This document shows positions 61,701-64,000 of a stretch of DNA of 64,000 nucleotides, in pieces. The notes under the pieces were generated by a model. It had not been told where the DNA came from, ran no database searches, and saw only the letters and a program-made list of their open reading frames with translations. Position 1 is the stretch's first letter; every line of letters begins with the position of its first letter. Origin of the DNA: Todiramphus chloris collaris (taxonomy: Eukaryota; Chordata; Aves; Coraciiformes; Alcedinidae); contig JANVCC010000167.1 in assembly GCA_025345505.1 (NCBI GenBank), positions 1,859,405-1,923,404 on the forward strand, read 5' to 3'. Both the position numbers and the translations under genes were made by a program.

Positions 61701-62611
61701 TTTGGCTACATCACACGTAAGCTGGTGATGCGATAAGCCTGTTGAGGAGATCATATTGTCTCCTCTTGCATTTGAGGAGGGATTTTGTTACAGCATTATT
61801 TAAGAGATAGCCCCTCAAAGGTTCTTGTTCATCAGGAACAGGAAAGCTGTAGGGAACCTTTTTATTTTTTTATTCTTACAGAGATTTTGGGAAACTGGGT
61901 TACACTCTGAACTATTAAGAAAGAAAAGTCTCAGTTCCTTTTTAGTTGTTGGGCGGGGATTTTTTGGTCATCTGAGCTCGATAGTCTTTTTTAGTTAGCT
62001 TCTGTCTTGATTTTTAACTATTTTAGTAAATAACTTCTAAAAGCTTGGTTTTTTTTTGCAATGAGAAAAATTATTTTTGCAAGTATCTAGAAATTGCCCA
62101 AATACTTCTTGTTGGTAAGTGGATGTGAGCTGTTCACATAACTCATGCCAGTCTGCACTGATTATTGTTTGCCTTGGGAACCTGAAACAAGAACTTGGCT
62201 GTTTCTCCTGATGGGTTTTAGGGAACTGATCCTGAATAGTAATAATCTTGTAAAAAGGCTTCTTAAGAAGCAAAATGTGAAGTGAATAACCTTAGAAAGA
62301 CAAGTAAAGAACAGAGGAGTAAAAACACTGCTGTTAACTTGCTGATCTCTAGAGTTTTAATGTGCTATTTTTCACAGGTCACTGATCTTGATGATGAAGT
62401 TGGGTCCCCAGCTGAAGAGTTTAAAGCCTTTGCAGCTGATTCTGGCATGAACAGGAGCCAGTCAGAATACTGCAATGTTGGCGCCAAGACATACCTAACC
62501 AACCATCCTGCCAAAAAGTTTGTGTTTGATTTCATGCGTGTGATGATAATTGATAACTTGTGTCTCACACCAGCCAGCAAACAGACTCCGCTGGTAGATC
62601 TTCTCTTAGAG
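7680..62611 (+). CDS. WDFY3: WDFY3 (ALFY), internal portion of 31 coding exons, incomplete at both ends
   Basis: WDFY3/ALFY is known as a ~3,500-residue PI3P-binding scaffold that links ubiquitinated, p62-positive aggregates to the ATG5-ATG12-ATG16L1 machinery in selective autophagy and is needed for brain wiring. What I see: 31 plus-strand exons with GT-AG borders and matching phases, whose joined translation follows the human protein closely (recalled, not searched). Coverage is about residues 102-1975: helical armadillo/HEAT-like solenoid (exons 1-13), a concanavalin A/laminin-G-like module (exons 14-18), then more solenoid (exons 19-31). The start codon and first ~100 residues are upstream; PH-like, BEACH, WD40 and FYVE parts are downstream. 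No frameshift or internal stop is present, so the gene looks intact and functional. The paralogue WDFY4 and Drosophila blue cheese are more distant alternatives; the level of identity favours WDFY3. Confidence 0.96.
7790..8803 (+). other. Intron
   Basis: 1,014 bp, no recognisable repeat or gene. It ends in a pyrimidine-rich tract and CCCCAG. Confidence 0.85.
8804..8965 (+). CDS. WDFY3: WDFY3 exon 2 of window
   Basis: 162 bp, 54 whole codons (phase 0 at both ends). Starts [20 protein letters not shown] and continues through the FFDLPHVPE segment to VFVQ. Donor CAG|gtaaga is near consensus. Sequence is almost identical to human WDFY3; it is part of the armadillo-like solenoid. Confidence 0.97.
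9866..9900. repeat. (TTTA)n-like microsatellite
   Basis: Interrupted tetranucleotide repeat TTTA/TTTATTTAT over about 35 bp. Likely length-variable; no other role visible. Confidence 0.8.
10650..10958 (+). mobile_element. CR1 LINE fragment, 3' end, sense
   Basis: The 5'-truncated copy retains the C-terminal ORF2 relic ([20 protein letters not shown], then LPREVVE and a terminal SNLL followed by TAG at 10869-10871) and the 3' tail with ATTCTATGATTCTATG. It shares a 142-bp identical block with the copy at 34150-34459, so it is from a comparatively young subfamily. Confidence 0.92.
11069..11261 (+). CDS. WDFY3: WDFY3 exon 3 of window
   Basis: 193 bp, enters in phase 0 and leaves after the first base of a Glu codon (CAT G|gtatgt). 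Encodes [20 protein letters not shown] and the [20 protein letters not shown] segment up to VVKYIH. Very high similarity to human. The short open continuation past 11261 is read-through into the intron, not coding. Confidence 0.97.
11262..14430 (+). other. Intron
   Basis: 3.2 kb. No repeat family recognised. A 10-bp-stem inverted repeat lies at 12314-12340. Region 11600-12520 is more GC-rich than its surroundings and has several short chance frames on both strands, none with recognisable protein features. Confidence 0.8.
12314..12340. repeat. Inverted repeat, 10-bp arms
   Basis: CTAGGAAGCT and AGCTTCCTAG are exact reverse complements separated by 7 bases. Confidence 0.8.
14431..14617 (+). 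CDS. WDFY3: WDFY3 exon 4 of window
   Basis: 187 bp, acceptor TTTCTTTTCAG, donor CTCAG|gtatgc. Starts with two bases of Glu and encodes [20 protein letters not shown] through [12 protein letters not shown], ending two bases into an Arg codon. Essentially identical to the human protein. Confidence 0.97.
14618..16929 (+). other. Intron
   Basis: 2.3 kb, AT-rich, with an AT dinucleotide-like tract at 16053-16089. No gene or recognised transposon. Confidence 0.85.
16053..16089. repeat. AT-rich simple repeat
   Basis: Alternating TA/CA-like sequence containing GTATATAC at both ends; a degenerate dinucleotide microsatellite. Confidence 0.7.
16930..17096 (+). CDS. WDFY3: WDFY3 exon 5 of window
   Basis: 167 bp, acceptor TTTTCTTCAG, donor AAAG|gtgagt. 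Encodes [20 protein letters not shown], a [12 protein letters not shown] stretch and a Pro/Gly loop ([13 protein letters not shown]). Differences from human are conservative (Ser to Asn, Ile to Val, Ala to Val). Phase 2 in, phase 1 out. Confidence 0.96.
17097..19919 (+). other. Intron
   Basis: 2.8 kb. No recognised repeat. A near-perfect 13-base inverted pair (CCTTGGACAATGA at 17845 and its partner at 17884) is present. A 122-codon minus-strand frame at 17669-18037 has no recognisable features. Confidence 0.8.
19920..20387 (+). CDS. WDFY3: WDFY3 exon 6 of window (largest here)
   Basis: 468 bp, the longest exon in the window, acceptor TTGATTTAG, donor CAAG|gtagtg. Encodes [20 protein letters not shown] through [20 protein letters not shown], the repeat-like [12 protein letters not shown] and [20 protein letters not shown] helices, ending in [11 protein letters not shown]. 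Armadillo-type helical repeats are evident from the regular Leu/Ile spacing. Nearly identical to human WDFY3 with scattered conservative changes. Confidence 0.98.
20388..21628 (+). other. Intron
   Basis: 1.2 kb with no gene or repeat that I can recognise. Confidence 0.85.
21629..21727 (+). CDS. WDFY3: WDFY3 exon 7 of window
   Basis: 99 bp, phase 1 in and out, so skipping would stay in frame. Encodes [20 protein letters not shown] then [13 protein letters not shown]. It is less conserved than its neighbours at the start (human has NNSSV where this has NTSF-), as expected for a solvent-exposed loop. Confidence 0.95.
21728..23000 (+). other. Intron
   Basis: 1.3 kb, no recognisable repeat. A short direct duplication of a CTTTCTATCTTCAG motif lies near 21807-21844. 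Ends TCCTGAGCAG. Confidence 0.8.
23001..23194 (+). CDS. WDFY3: WDFY3 exon 8 of window
   Basis: 194 bp, ends on a whole Arg codon (AGG|gtaaaa). Encodes [40 protein letters not shown] and a [13 protein letters not shown] tail. Codon use is clearly more GC- and CpG-rich than in neighbouring exons. Conserved with human; Ile for Thr in the ALMTIQQ motif and Ser-Gly-Glu for Asn-Gly-Asp. Confidence 0.97.
23195..24771 (+). other. Intron
   Basis: 1.6 kb, AT-rich with T-rich stretches near 24200-24235 and 24715-24740 leading to the acceptor GTCCATAG. No gene. Confidence 0.85.
24772..25229 (+). CDS. WDFY3: WDFY3 exon 9 of window
   Basis: 458 bp, acceptor TTTGTCCATAG, donor GACAG|gtatga. Encodes [20 protein letters not shown], the [20 protein letters not shown] segment, the [20 protein letters not shown] helix and the [18 protein letters not shown] helix. 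It ends two bases into a Ser/Arg codon: joining to exon 10 gives Ser, joining directly to exon 11 would give Arg. Very similar to human. Confidence 0.98.
25230..27283 (+). other. Intron
   Basis: 2.1 kb with an antisense CR1 fragment at 25708-26090. The rest is non-repetitive AT-rich sequence with no gene. Confidence 0.85.
25708..26090 (-). mobile_element. CR1 LINE fragment, 3' end, antisense
   Basis: Starts CACAGAATCATTTCCCTTGG, the reverse complement of a CR1 tail, and continues into ORF2 C-terminal relic sequence on the minus strand ([16 protein letters not shown] followed by a broken RLP motif). Diverged and frameshifted, so an older copy. Confidence 0.88.
27284..27367 (+). CDS. WDFY3: WDFY3 exon 10 of window, possible cassette
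   Basis: 84 bp (28 codons), acceptor GTTTTGTCTGTAG, donor AAAAG|gtaccg. Encodes a Ser/Pro-rich linker, [20 protein letters not shown] then GTPALSRK. Phase 2 at both ends, so skipping keeps the frame and gives FDR-HTYHSV. The matching segment is present in the human protein as I recall it. The donor lacks G at +5 but is otherwise acceptable. Confidence 0.93.
27368..32056 (+). other. Intron (longest complete intron in the window)
   Basis: 4.7 kb. It contains a 16-base A run at 28486-28501 and a T run near 31177-31190. No transposon family or gene recognised; several frames of 60-123 codons on both strands look random. Confidence 0.85.
28486..28501. repeat. Homopolymer A16
   Basis: Uninterrupted run of 16 A on the plus strand. 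No retrocopy structure is recognisable upstream. Confidence 0.85.
32057..32234 (+). CDS. WDFY3: WDFY3 exon 11 of window
   Basis: 178 bp, acceptor TGTCCTGCAG, donor GAG|gtaggg. Starts by completing Arg, then [20 protein letters not shown], a variable [13 protein letters not shown] stretch (human: KLHVTTSSLQSSD) and the conserved [20 protein letters not shown] helix, ending at Glu. The variable part continues the linker of exon 10. Confidence 0.95.
32235..33696 (+). other. Intron
   Basis: 1.5 kb with a sense, internally deleted CR1 copy at 32995-33338. The acceptor is TTTTTAAG, an AAG rather than CAG/TAG. Confidence 0.85.
32995..33338 (+). mobile_element. CR1 LINE fragment with internal deletion, sense
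   Basis: The 5' half (to ~33170) translates to reverse-transcriptase-like sequence ([20 protein letters not shown], later [14 protein letters not shown]) with an in-frame TGA near 33122. The 3' half jumps to the CR1 terminal region and ends with the CCTAAATGATTCTATGATT tail. Everything in between is missing. Confidence 0.88.
33697..33911 (+). CDS. WDFY3: WDFY3 exon 12 of window
   Basis: 215 bp, acceptor TTTTTAAG, donor CTGAG|gtcaga (both slightly off consensus). Encodes [20 protein letters not shown], then the [20 protein letters not shown] helix and [15 protein letters not shown]. Practically identical to human, which fixes both borders; ends two bases into Arg. Confidence 0.97.
34150..34459 (+). 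mobile_element. CR1 LINE fragment, 3' end, sense
   Basis: Same subfamily as the copy at 10650-10958: the block 34246-34387 is identical over 142 bp to 10745-10886. It keeps the ORF2 C-terminal relic up to SNLL and a stop, and the ATTCTATGATTCTGTG tail. Confidence 0.92.
34885..35218 (+). mobile_element. CR1 LINE fragment, 3' end, sense, diverged
   Basis: Recognisable from the ORF2 relic [20 protein letters not shown] and the tail ending GGTCTTTTCCAACCCAACCC and GATTCTGTGAT. More diverged than its neighbour at 34150. Confidence 0.85.
35796..35908 (+). CDS. WDFY3: WDFY3 exon 13 of window
   Basis: 113 bp, acceptor TTTCTTAG, donor AGAA|gtaggt. Encodes [20 protein letters not shown] and [16 protein letters not shown], leaving one base for the next codon. 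Gly-Asn replaces Ala-Ser of human at the start. Last exon before the concanavalin A-like module. Confidence 0.95.
35909..37620 (+). other. Intron
   Basis: 1.7 kb, AT-rich in 36080-37000, no known repeat. The last ~230 bases before the acceptor happen to stay open in the frame of the next exon (see findings). Confidence 0.83.
37621..37852 (+). CDS. WDFY3: WDFY3 exon 14 of window, start of the ConA-like module
   Basis: 232 bp, acceptor TTGGCTTCTATAG chosen because it restores the reading phase left by exon 13 and the alignment [11 protein letters not shown] (human SSMITSLEGLG); donor TTCGG|gtaagg. Encodes [40 protein letters not shown] and [12 protein letters not shown], the first strands of a concanavalin A-like fold. 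Human-like throughout. Confidence 0.94.
37853..38667 (+). other. Intron
   Basis: 815 bp, no gene or recognisable repeat. Confidence 0.85.
38668..38768 (+). CDS. WDFY3: WDFY3 exon 15 of window
   Basis: 101 bp, acceptor TTTACCAG, donor AACTG|gtgagt. Encodes [20 protein letters not shown] and [13 protein letters not shown]. Met for Leu and Ala for Thr relative to human. Part of the ConA-like module. Confidence 0.95.
38769..39813 (+). other. Intron
   Basis: 1.0 kb, no gene or recognisable repeat. Confidence 0.85.
39814..40032 (+). CDS. WDFY3: WDFY3 exon 16 of window
   Basis: 219 bp, acceptor TTTGCAG, donor TATG|gtaagg, phase 1 at both ends. Encodes [20 protein letters not shown], then a strand-rich [20 protein letters not shown] and ELLQNY. 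The aromatic WFCIEHF and following strands match ConA/laminin-G-like folds. Confidence 0.97.
40033..43159 (+). other. Intron
   Basis: 3.1 kb. An A/C-rich tract lies at 40680-40765 and a T16 run at 43008-43023. The segment 42190-42600 is GC-richer and open in several frames but shows no protein signature. No gene recognised. Confidence 0.83.
40680..40765. repeat. A/C-rich low-complexity tract
   Basis: About 85 bp made almost wholly of A and C (ACAAACCC, CAACAACAAAAG-like units), the strand complement of the T/G-rich tracts at 3495 and 57395. Confidence 0.8.
43160..43341 (+). CDS. WDFY3: WDFY3 exon 17 of window, ConA/LamG-like core
   Basis: 182 bp, acceptor TTTCCTTTAG, donor AAG|gtaaaa. Encodes [20 protein letters not shown], then [13 protein letters not shown] and [14 protein letters not shown]. 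The [10 protein letters not shown] plus YLDGQLV pair is the classic laminin-G/ConA-like signature. Near-identical to human (Asp-Leu-Ile-Val for Glu-Leu-Ile-Ile). Confidence 0.98.
43385..43401. repeat. (TC)n microsatellite
   Basis: Eight TC units shortly after the donor of exon 17; likely polymorphic in length. Confidence 0.85.
44752..45150 (+). mobile_element. CR1 LINE fragment, 3' end, sense
   Basis: ORF2 C-terminal relic ([34 protein letters not shown]) and the full tail to CACTCTATGATTCT. Same subfamily as the copy at 45783-46289; the two flank exon 18 in direct orientation. Confidence 0.92.
45224..45455 (+). CDS. WDFY3: WDFY3 exon 18 of window
   Basis: 232 bp, acceptor CTCCCTTCCAG, donor CCAT|gtaagt (perfect intron consensus). 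Encodes [40 protein letters not shown] and [20 protein letters not shown]. Ends the ConA-like module. GC-rich. Reading past 45455 gives a longer frame, but exon 19 joins only with this border. Length is not a multiple of three. Confidence 0.97.
45783..46289 (+). mobile_element. CR1 LINE fragment, sense, longest in the window
   Basis: About 500 bp. An open frame of 191 codons over it is the ORF2 C-terminal relic: [66 protein letters not shown] small deletion then shifts it out of frame (EEAAQRGC). Tail ends CATTCTAGGATT. Not a host gene. Confidence 0.93.
46453..46465. repeat. Homopolymer G13
   Basis: Run of 13 G on the plus strand, intronic. Confidence 0.8.
48791..48951 (+). CDS. WDFY3: WDFY3 exon 19 of window
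   Basis: 161 bp, acceptor TGTTTTTAAG, donor CAG|gtacgt. Encodes [40 protein letters not shown] and [13 protein letters not shown]. The first residues are variable (human KDAKSEGVVPSP), the rest nearly invariant. Confidence 0.97.
48952..49975 (+). other. Intron
   Basis: 1.0 kb, over a third of it a sense CR1 fragment at 49384-49770. No gene. Confidence 0.87.
49384..49770 (+). mobile_element. CR1 LINE fragment, 3' end, sense, diverged
   Basis: Starts in the relic of the [10 protein letters not shown] motif (CTATGAAGAAAGGCTGAGAC) and ends in the tail CCAAATCATTCTGTGATC. Several frameshifts, so an older copy. Confidence 0.87.
49976..50087 (+). CDS. WDFY3: WDFY3 exon 20 of window
   Basis: 112 bp, acceptor TTTGTTCAG, donor TTGG|gtgagt. 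Encodes [20 protein letters not shown] and [17 protein letters not shown]. Ala for Gly, Leu for Ile and Pro for Ser relative to human; otherwise identical. Confidence 0.96.
50088..50486 (+). other. Intron (399 bp)
   Basis: AT-rich, no repeat or gene; ends TGTGCTCAG. Confidence 0.88.
50487..50677 (+). CDS. WDFY3: WDFY3 exon 21 of window
   Basis: 191 bp, donor CAG|gtatgt. Encodes [40 protein letters not shown] and [15 protein letters not shown]. The Ala/Gly-rich helix resembles a membrane segment but sits inside the solenoid. Nearly identical to human. Confidence 0.98.
50818..50970 (+). CDS. WDFY3: WDFY3 exon 22 of window
   Basis: 153 bp (51 whole codons), acceptor CTTGTTCAAG, donor GAA|gtatgt. 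It follows a 140-bp intron without features. Encodes [40 protein letters not shown] and [11 protein letters not shown]. The AAG acceptor is supported by exact continuation of the human protein. Confidence 0.97.
50971..51303 (+). other. Intron (333 bp) with a perfect hairpin
   Basis: No gene. It contains a 15-bp perfect inverted repeat with a 3-base loop at 51117-51149. Confidence 0.88.
51117..51149. repeat. Perfect inverted repeat, 15-bp arms, 3-base loop
   Basis: The arms AAATAAATAGGTACC and GGTACCTATTTATTT are exact reverse complements around ACA. In the transcript this would form a stable stem about 150 bases upstream of exon 23. Confidence 0.85.
51304..51377 (+). CDS. WDFY3: WDFY3 exon 23 of window (smallest here)
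   Basis: 74 bp, acceptor GGATTTCAG, donor TCAAG|gtacga. Encodes [20 protein letters not shown] and LTES, two bases left over. Followed by only a 98-bp intron (51378-51475). Invariant relative to human. Confidence 0.96.
51476..51637 (+). CDS. WDFY3: WDFY3 exon 24 of window
   Basis: 162 bp, acceptor CTTCCTTACAG, donor CTCAG|gtagcc (weak at +4 to +6). Encodes [40 protein letters not shown] and [13 protein letters not shown]. Ala for Ser, Arg for Lys and Tyr for Asn relative to human. Confidence 0.97.
51638..52913 (+). other. Intron
   Basis: 1.3 kb, an A-rich run near 52231-52246, no gene or recognised transposon. Confidence 0.86.
52914..53008 (+). CDS. WDFY3: WDFY3 exon 25 of window
   Basis: 95 bp, acceptor GTACTTCCAG, donor AGTG|gtaagt (perfect). 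Encodes [20 protein letters not shown] and [11 protein letters not shown]. Matches human except Ser for Thr near the end. Confidence 0.96.
53009..53802 (+). other. Intron
   Basis: 794 bp, no gene or recognisable repeat; a frame open across 53456-53749 has no protein signature. Confidence 0.85.
53803..53923 (+). CDS. WDFY3: WDFY3 exon 26 of window
   Basis: 121 bp, acceptor TTTTATGTTTAG, donor TTGCA|gtaagt (perfect intron side). Encodes [39 protein letters not shown]. Asp-Asp for Glu-Glu relative to human. A T23 run begins 35 bases after the donor. Confidence 0.96.
53958..53980. repeat. Homopolymer T23
   Basis: Uninterrupted T run just downstream of the exon 26 donor; likely length-polymorphic and a U-rich protein-binding site in the transcript. 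Confidence 0.85.
54475..54492. repeat. Homopolymer T18
   Basis: Uninterrupted intronic T run. Confidence 0.85.
54667..54706. repeat. Perfect 20-bp tandem duplication
   Basis: The unit GTTATCATTAGGATTATTGA occurs twice back to back without a mismatch, indicating a recent local duplication. Confidence 0.9.
55238..55455 (+). CDS. WDFY3: WDFY3 exon 27 of window
   Basis: 218 bp, acceptor CTTTCACTAG, donor CTAG|gtatgg. Encodes [40 protein letters not shown] and [20 protein letters not shown]. Pro for Ser and Asp for Glu relative to human; otherwise identical. Confidence 0.97.
55494..55510. repeat. (GT)n microsatellite
   Basis: Eight to nine GT units in the first 60 bases of the intron after exon 27. 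Confidence 0.85.
55920..56085 (-). mobile_element. CR1 LINE fragment, 3' tail, antisense
   Basis: The segment with TGTTGGAAGGGACCTCTGGA and CCAACCCCCCTGCCAGAGCA is the reverse complement of the CR1 3' end. The subfamily resembles the copies around exon 18. Confidence 0.9.
56862..57052 (+). CDS. WDFY3: WDFY3 exon 28 of window
   Basis: 191 bp, acceptor TTTTTGTCTTAG. Encodes [40 protein letters not shown] and [21 protein letters not shown] place the donor at CAG|gtcagt, which joins in frame to FDLDSIW. A second donor-like GTAGGG lies 45 bases downstream; using it would end the exon with an in-frame TAG. As I recall it, human protein has 15 extra residues at this junction. GC-rich exon. Confidence 0.9.
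57053..58401 (+). other. Intron
   Basis: 1.3 kb. The first 45 bases look like a relic or counterpart of the extra coding segment seen in mammals. A T/G-rich low-complexity tract lies at 57395-57500. No other gene. Confidence 0.82.
57395..57500. repeat. T/G-rich low-complexity tract
   Basis: Mostly T and G on the plus strand with runs such as GGTTTGTTTTTTTGGTGGG; same type as 3495-3665. The apparent Phe/Gly/Leu-rich frames across it are compositional. Confidence 0.85.
58402..58536 (+). CDS. WDFY3: WDFY3 exon 29 of window
   Basis: 135 bp (45 whole codons), acceptor CACCTCTTACAG, donor TCC|gtaagc. Encodes [40 protein letters not shown] and SMLNS. Cys for Ser, Thr for Val, Ser for Asn, Ala for Val and Asn for Thr relative to human, so somewhat faster evolving than its neighbours. 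Confidence 0.96.
58537..60388 (+). other. Intron containing a CATG-centred tandem array
   Basis: 1.85 kb; more than half is the degenerate array at 59220-60290. No gene. A 129-codon Cys/Leu-rich frame at 59072-59461 reflects the array, not a protein. Confidence 0.85.
59220..60290. repeat. Degenerate tandem array of GTCACATGTTC-like units
   Basis: About 1.07 kb in which variants of (G)TCACATGTTC(A/T)G recur every ~12-30 bases. The exact octamer ACATGTTC occurs eight times (59256, 59366, 59627, 59774, 59789, 59956, 60035, 60111), with many one-mismatch copies such as ACATGCTC, ACATGTCT and CACCTGTT. Composition differs from the flanks. Looks like an old, strongly diverged minisatellite; no known family recognised. 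Confidence 0.82.
60389..60568 (+). CDS. WDFY3: WDFY3 exon 30 of window
   Basis: 180 bp (60 whole codons), acceptor TTTTTTCACCCCAG, donor ATG|gtagga. Encodes [40 protein letters not shown] and [11 protein letters not shown]. Leu-Leu for Ala-Ser/Met changes and Glu for Asp relative to human; otherwise conserved. Confidence 0.97.
60569..62377 (+). other. Intron
   Basis: 1.8 kb with a perfect 24-bp palindrome at 61073-61096 and an AT-rich stretch at 61425-61485. No gene or recognised transposon. Confidence 0.86.
61073..61096. repeat. Perfect 24-bp palindrome
   Basis: TAGTGACATTTA is followed directly by its exact reverse complement TAAATGTCACTA, with no spacer. Confidence 0.92.
62378..62611 (+). 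CDS. WDFY3: WDFY3 exon 31 of window (last)
   Basis: 234 bp (78 whole codons), acceptor TATTTTTCACAG, donor GAG|gtacag. Encodes [60 protein letters not shown] and LVDLLLE. The next human residues (ASPERSTRTQQKEFQ) are not found in the rest of the window, so the following exon is beyond 64000. Confidence 0.97.
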
Positions 62612-64000
62612 GTACAGTTTCTTCGGTTTTTTGGGGTTTTTTTTTGTGTGTTTTGTTTTGATGATTTGAACTTACTGTAACACTTCATTCCCTCAAGTGT
62701 TTTCCTCTACTTATCTTTCAGAGTTAGAGTGATGACCTGGGATTCGGTAGAATCCTGTAAGTTGTCCTGAAATGAGAGGAAAACCCAACAGAACATTAGC
62801 GTCTCATAAATAGTAGTTTGCTCACCTTTCTTTTAACAGCTTGGAAGACCTAAGAAAGCAAATTGAGGATTTATCTCTGCCTTCCTTTGAGAATTTTTTC
62901 TGGACTTCTCCCCAGTCTGCCTCCACCCCCATCATTTGTGTGTCTTGGTGCCCATCTCAGGTGCTTGAGCTGACAGTCTGCGTGATGGTTAACTGGCTTT
63001 TTTCTTGCTGTGCTCCTTTCTCCCCTCCACACCACAGCCCTACTACTCCTCCTGTCTGTGGGCTCCTTAACTTGCGGGCTCTCTTAGTTGCTGAGCACGT
63101 TGTGTCAAGATTTTATTTTGCTTTTGTCCTTGTTTTAGAGCAGCCATAATCTTGTTTTGGCATCTTAGCCAATACCTGCTTTTGTCTGGGAACACAAAGA
63201 GCTTATCACAACACTACATGTTCAACAGTGCTGCATGACAAGTTGTAACTTTCTTCAAGTTTTATTTTTGTGGAGTATGATTGATTTGCTCAACACCTTT
63301 CAGACATTGACAGCTGTATTGGCTTTCTTGAAAATATAAAATCCCTGGAAATCACTGCAGAAATATTAAGGTTTTATTCATATTAGATAAAAAGAAGTGG
63401 CAGGACATATGGTGCCATACACTATAAAAACTAACAAAATAACTGTGTTATTTTCCTGTAAATTATCTTGTAAAGTCCATGACAGCTGCAGAAAGCATTC
63501 TTCTCCCTCTGTTAGTGGTGAGTCAGGGAATGAGGAGTTCAGTTACTGTTTAACTGCCCACACCTCCTTCAGATGATGTATTTTGAAGTACTTTGTTCCC
63601 GTCAATTCACGTTCTCCCTTCACCTACCTGCTTGTTGCCTTTTCTAGGTTTTGCTGAGTCTCCTTAATTTTTTTGGTAGCTGCAGGAATTCTGGACCATA
63701 CCTGTATATTTCCTAATAAACTTCCTGGTCCAGTTGGGTATCTGTCTGCTGTCACAAAGCAAAAAATATAAATAAATATCAAGAGATGCAGTTATATGCA
63801 AACATCAGGAAGCATATTTAAGGTCACGTTCGAACGAGAAGTGATGATCAACTTAGATTTGGTGGCGGTGTGAACTGAGGAGATCCCAACTGAACCATAT
63901 GTTTAGTTAGAGATTTGTGCACTGTTTTGGAAATGGATTCTTTTCCAGTTCCCATTATGGCAGGAGATAAATCTACTGGATTTAAATAAGAGCAATGCCT
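62612..64000 (+). other. Intron (3' part cut by the window)
   Basis: 1.4 kb, T/G-rich just after the donor (62618-62662), otherwise featureless. A 102-codon plus-strand frame at 62841-63149 lacks similarity to WDFY3 and good splice borders. Confidence 0.85.

Noticed and set aside
62841..63149. Plus-strand frame of 102 codons after exon 31 as the next exon
   Set aside because: Its sequence does not resemble the expected ASPERSTRTQQKEFQ continuation, and it lacks convincing borders.
1..64000. CRISPR arrays, operons, tRNA or rRNA genes
   Set aside because: Nothing with regular spacers, cloverleaf-like structure or rRNA similarity was seen; the window is a eukaryotic intron-exon region.

Overview
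This is a vertebrate, almost certainly avian, genomic window: AT-rich introns, canonical GT-AG splice junctions, and interspersed repeats that are nearly all CR1 LINE fragments ending in the avian ATTCTATGATTCTRTG-type tail. It lies inside one large plus-strand gene, WDFY3 (ALFY), the very large BEACH/WD40/FYVE scaffold of selective autophagy. I assigned it by comparing the spliced translation with the human protein from memory. I cannot name the species.

Layout: positions 1-7679 are intronic. From 7680 to 62611 there are 31 consecutive coding exons. Every junction phase is compatible, giving 5,621 coding bases and 1,873 complete codons without a stop. They encode roughly residues 102-1975 on a numbering that assumes a human-like N-terminus upstream of the window. 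From 62612 to 64000 is intron again. The start codon, the first ~100 residues, and the C-terminal PH-like, BEACH, WD40 and FYVE parts lie outside the window.

Protein regions in order: exons 1-13 are helical armadillo/HEAT-like N-terminal solenoid, with a Ser/Pro-rich linker in exons 10-11. Exons 14-18 carry a concanavalin A/laminin-G-like module, and exons 19-31 are a second helical solenoid before the BEACH region.

Non-coding content: nine CR1 fragments were recognised (six sense, two antisense, one sense internally deleted copy), plus simple repeats, T/G- and A/C-rich low-complexity tracts, and a ~1 kb degenerate tandem array of CATG-centred units in the intron before exon 30. No RNA gene, second protein gene, CRISPR array or prokaryotic feature was found. 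Points most worth checking: a likely lineage difference in the 5' splice site of exon 28, the CATG array, two direct CR1 copies flanking exon 18, a possible cassette exon 10, and several perfect inverted repeats.
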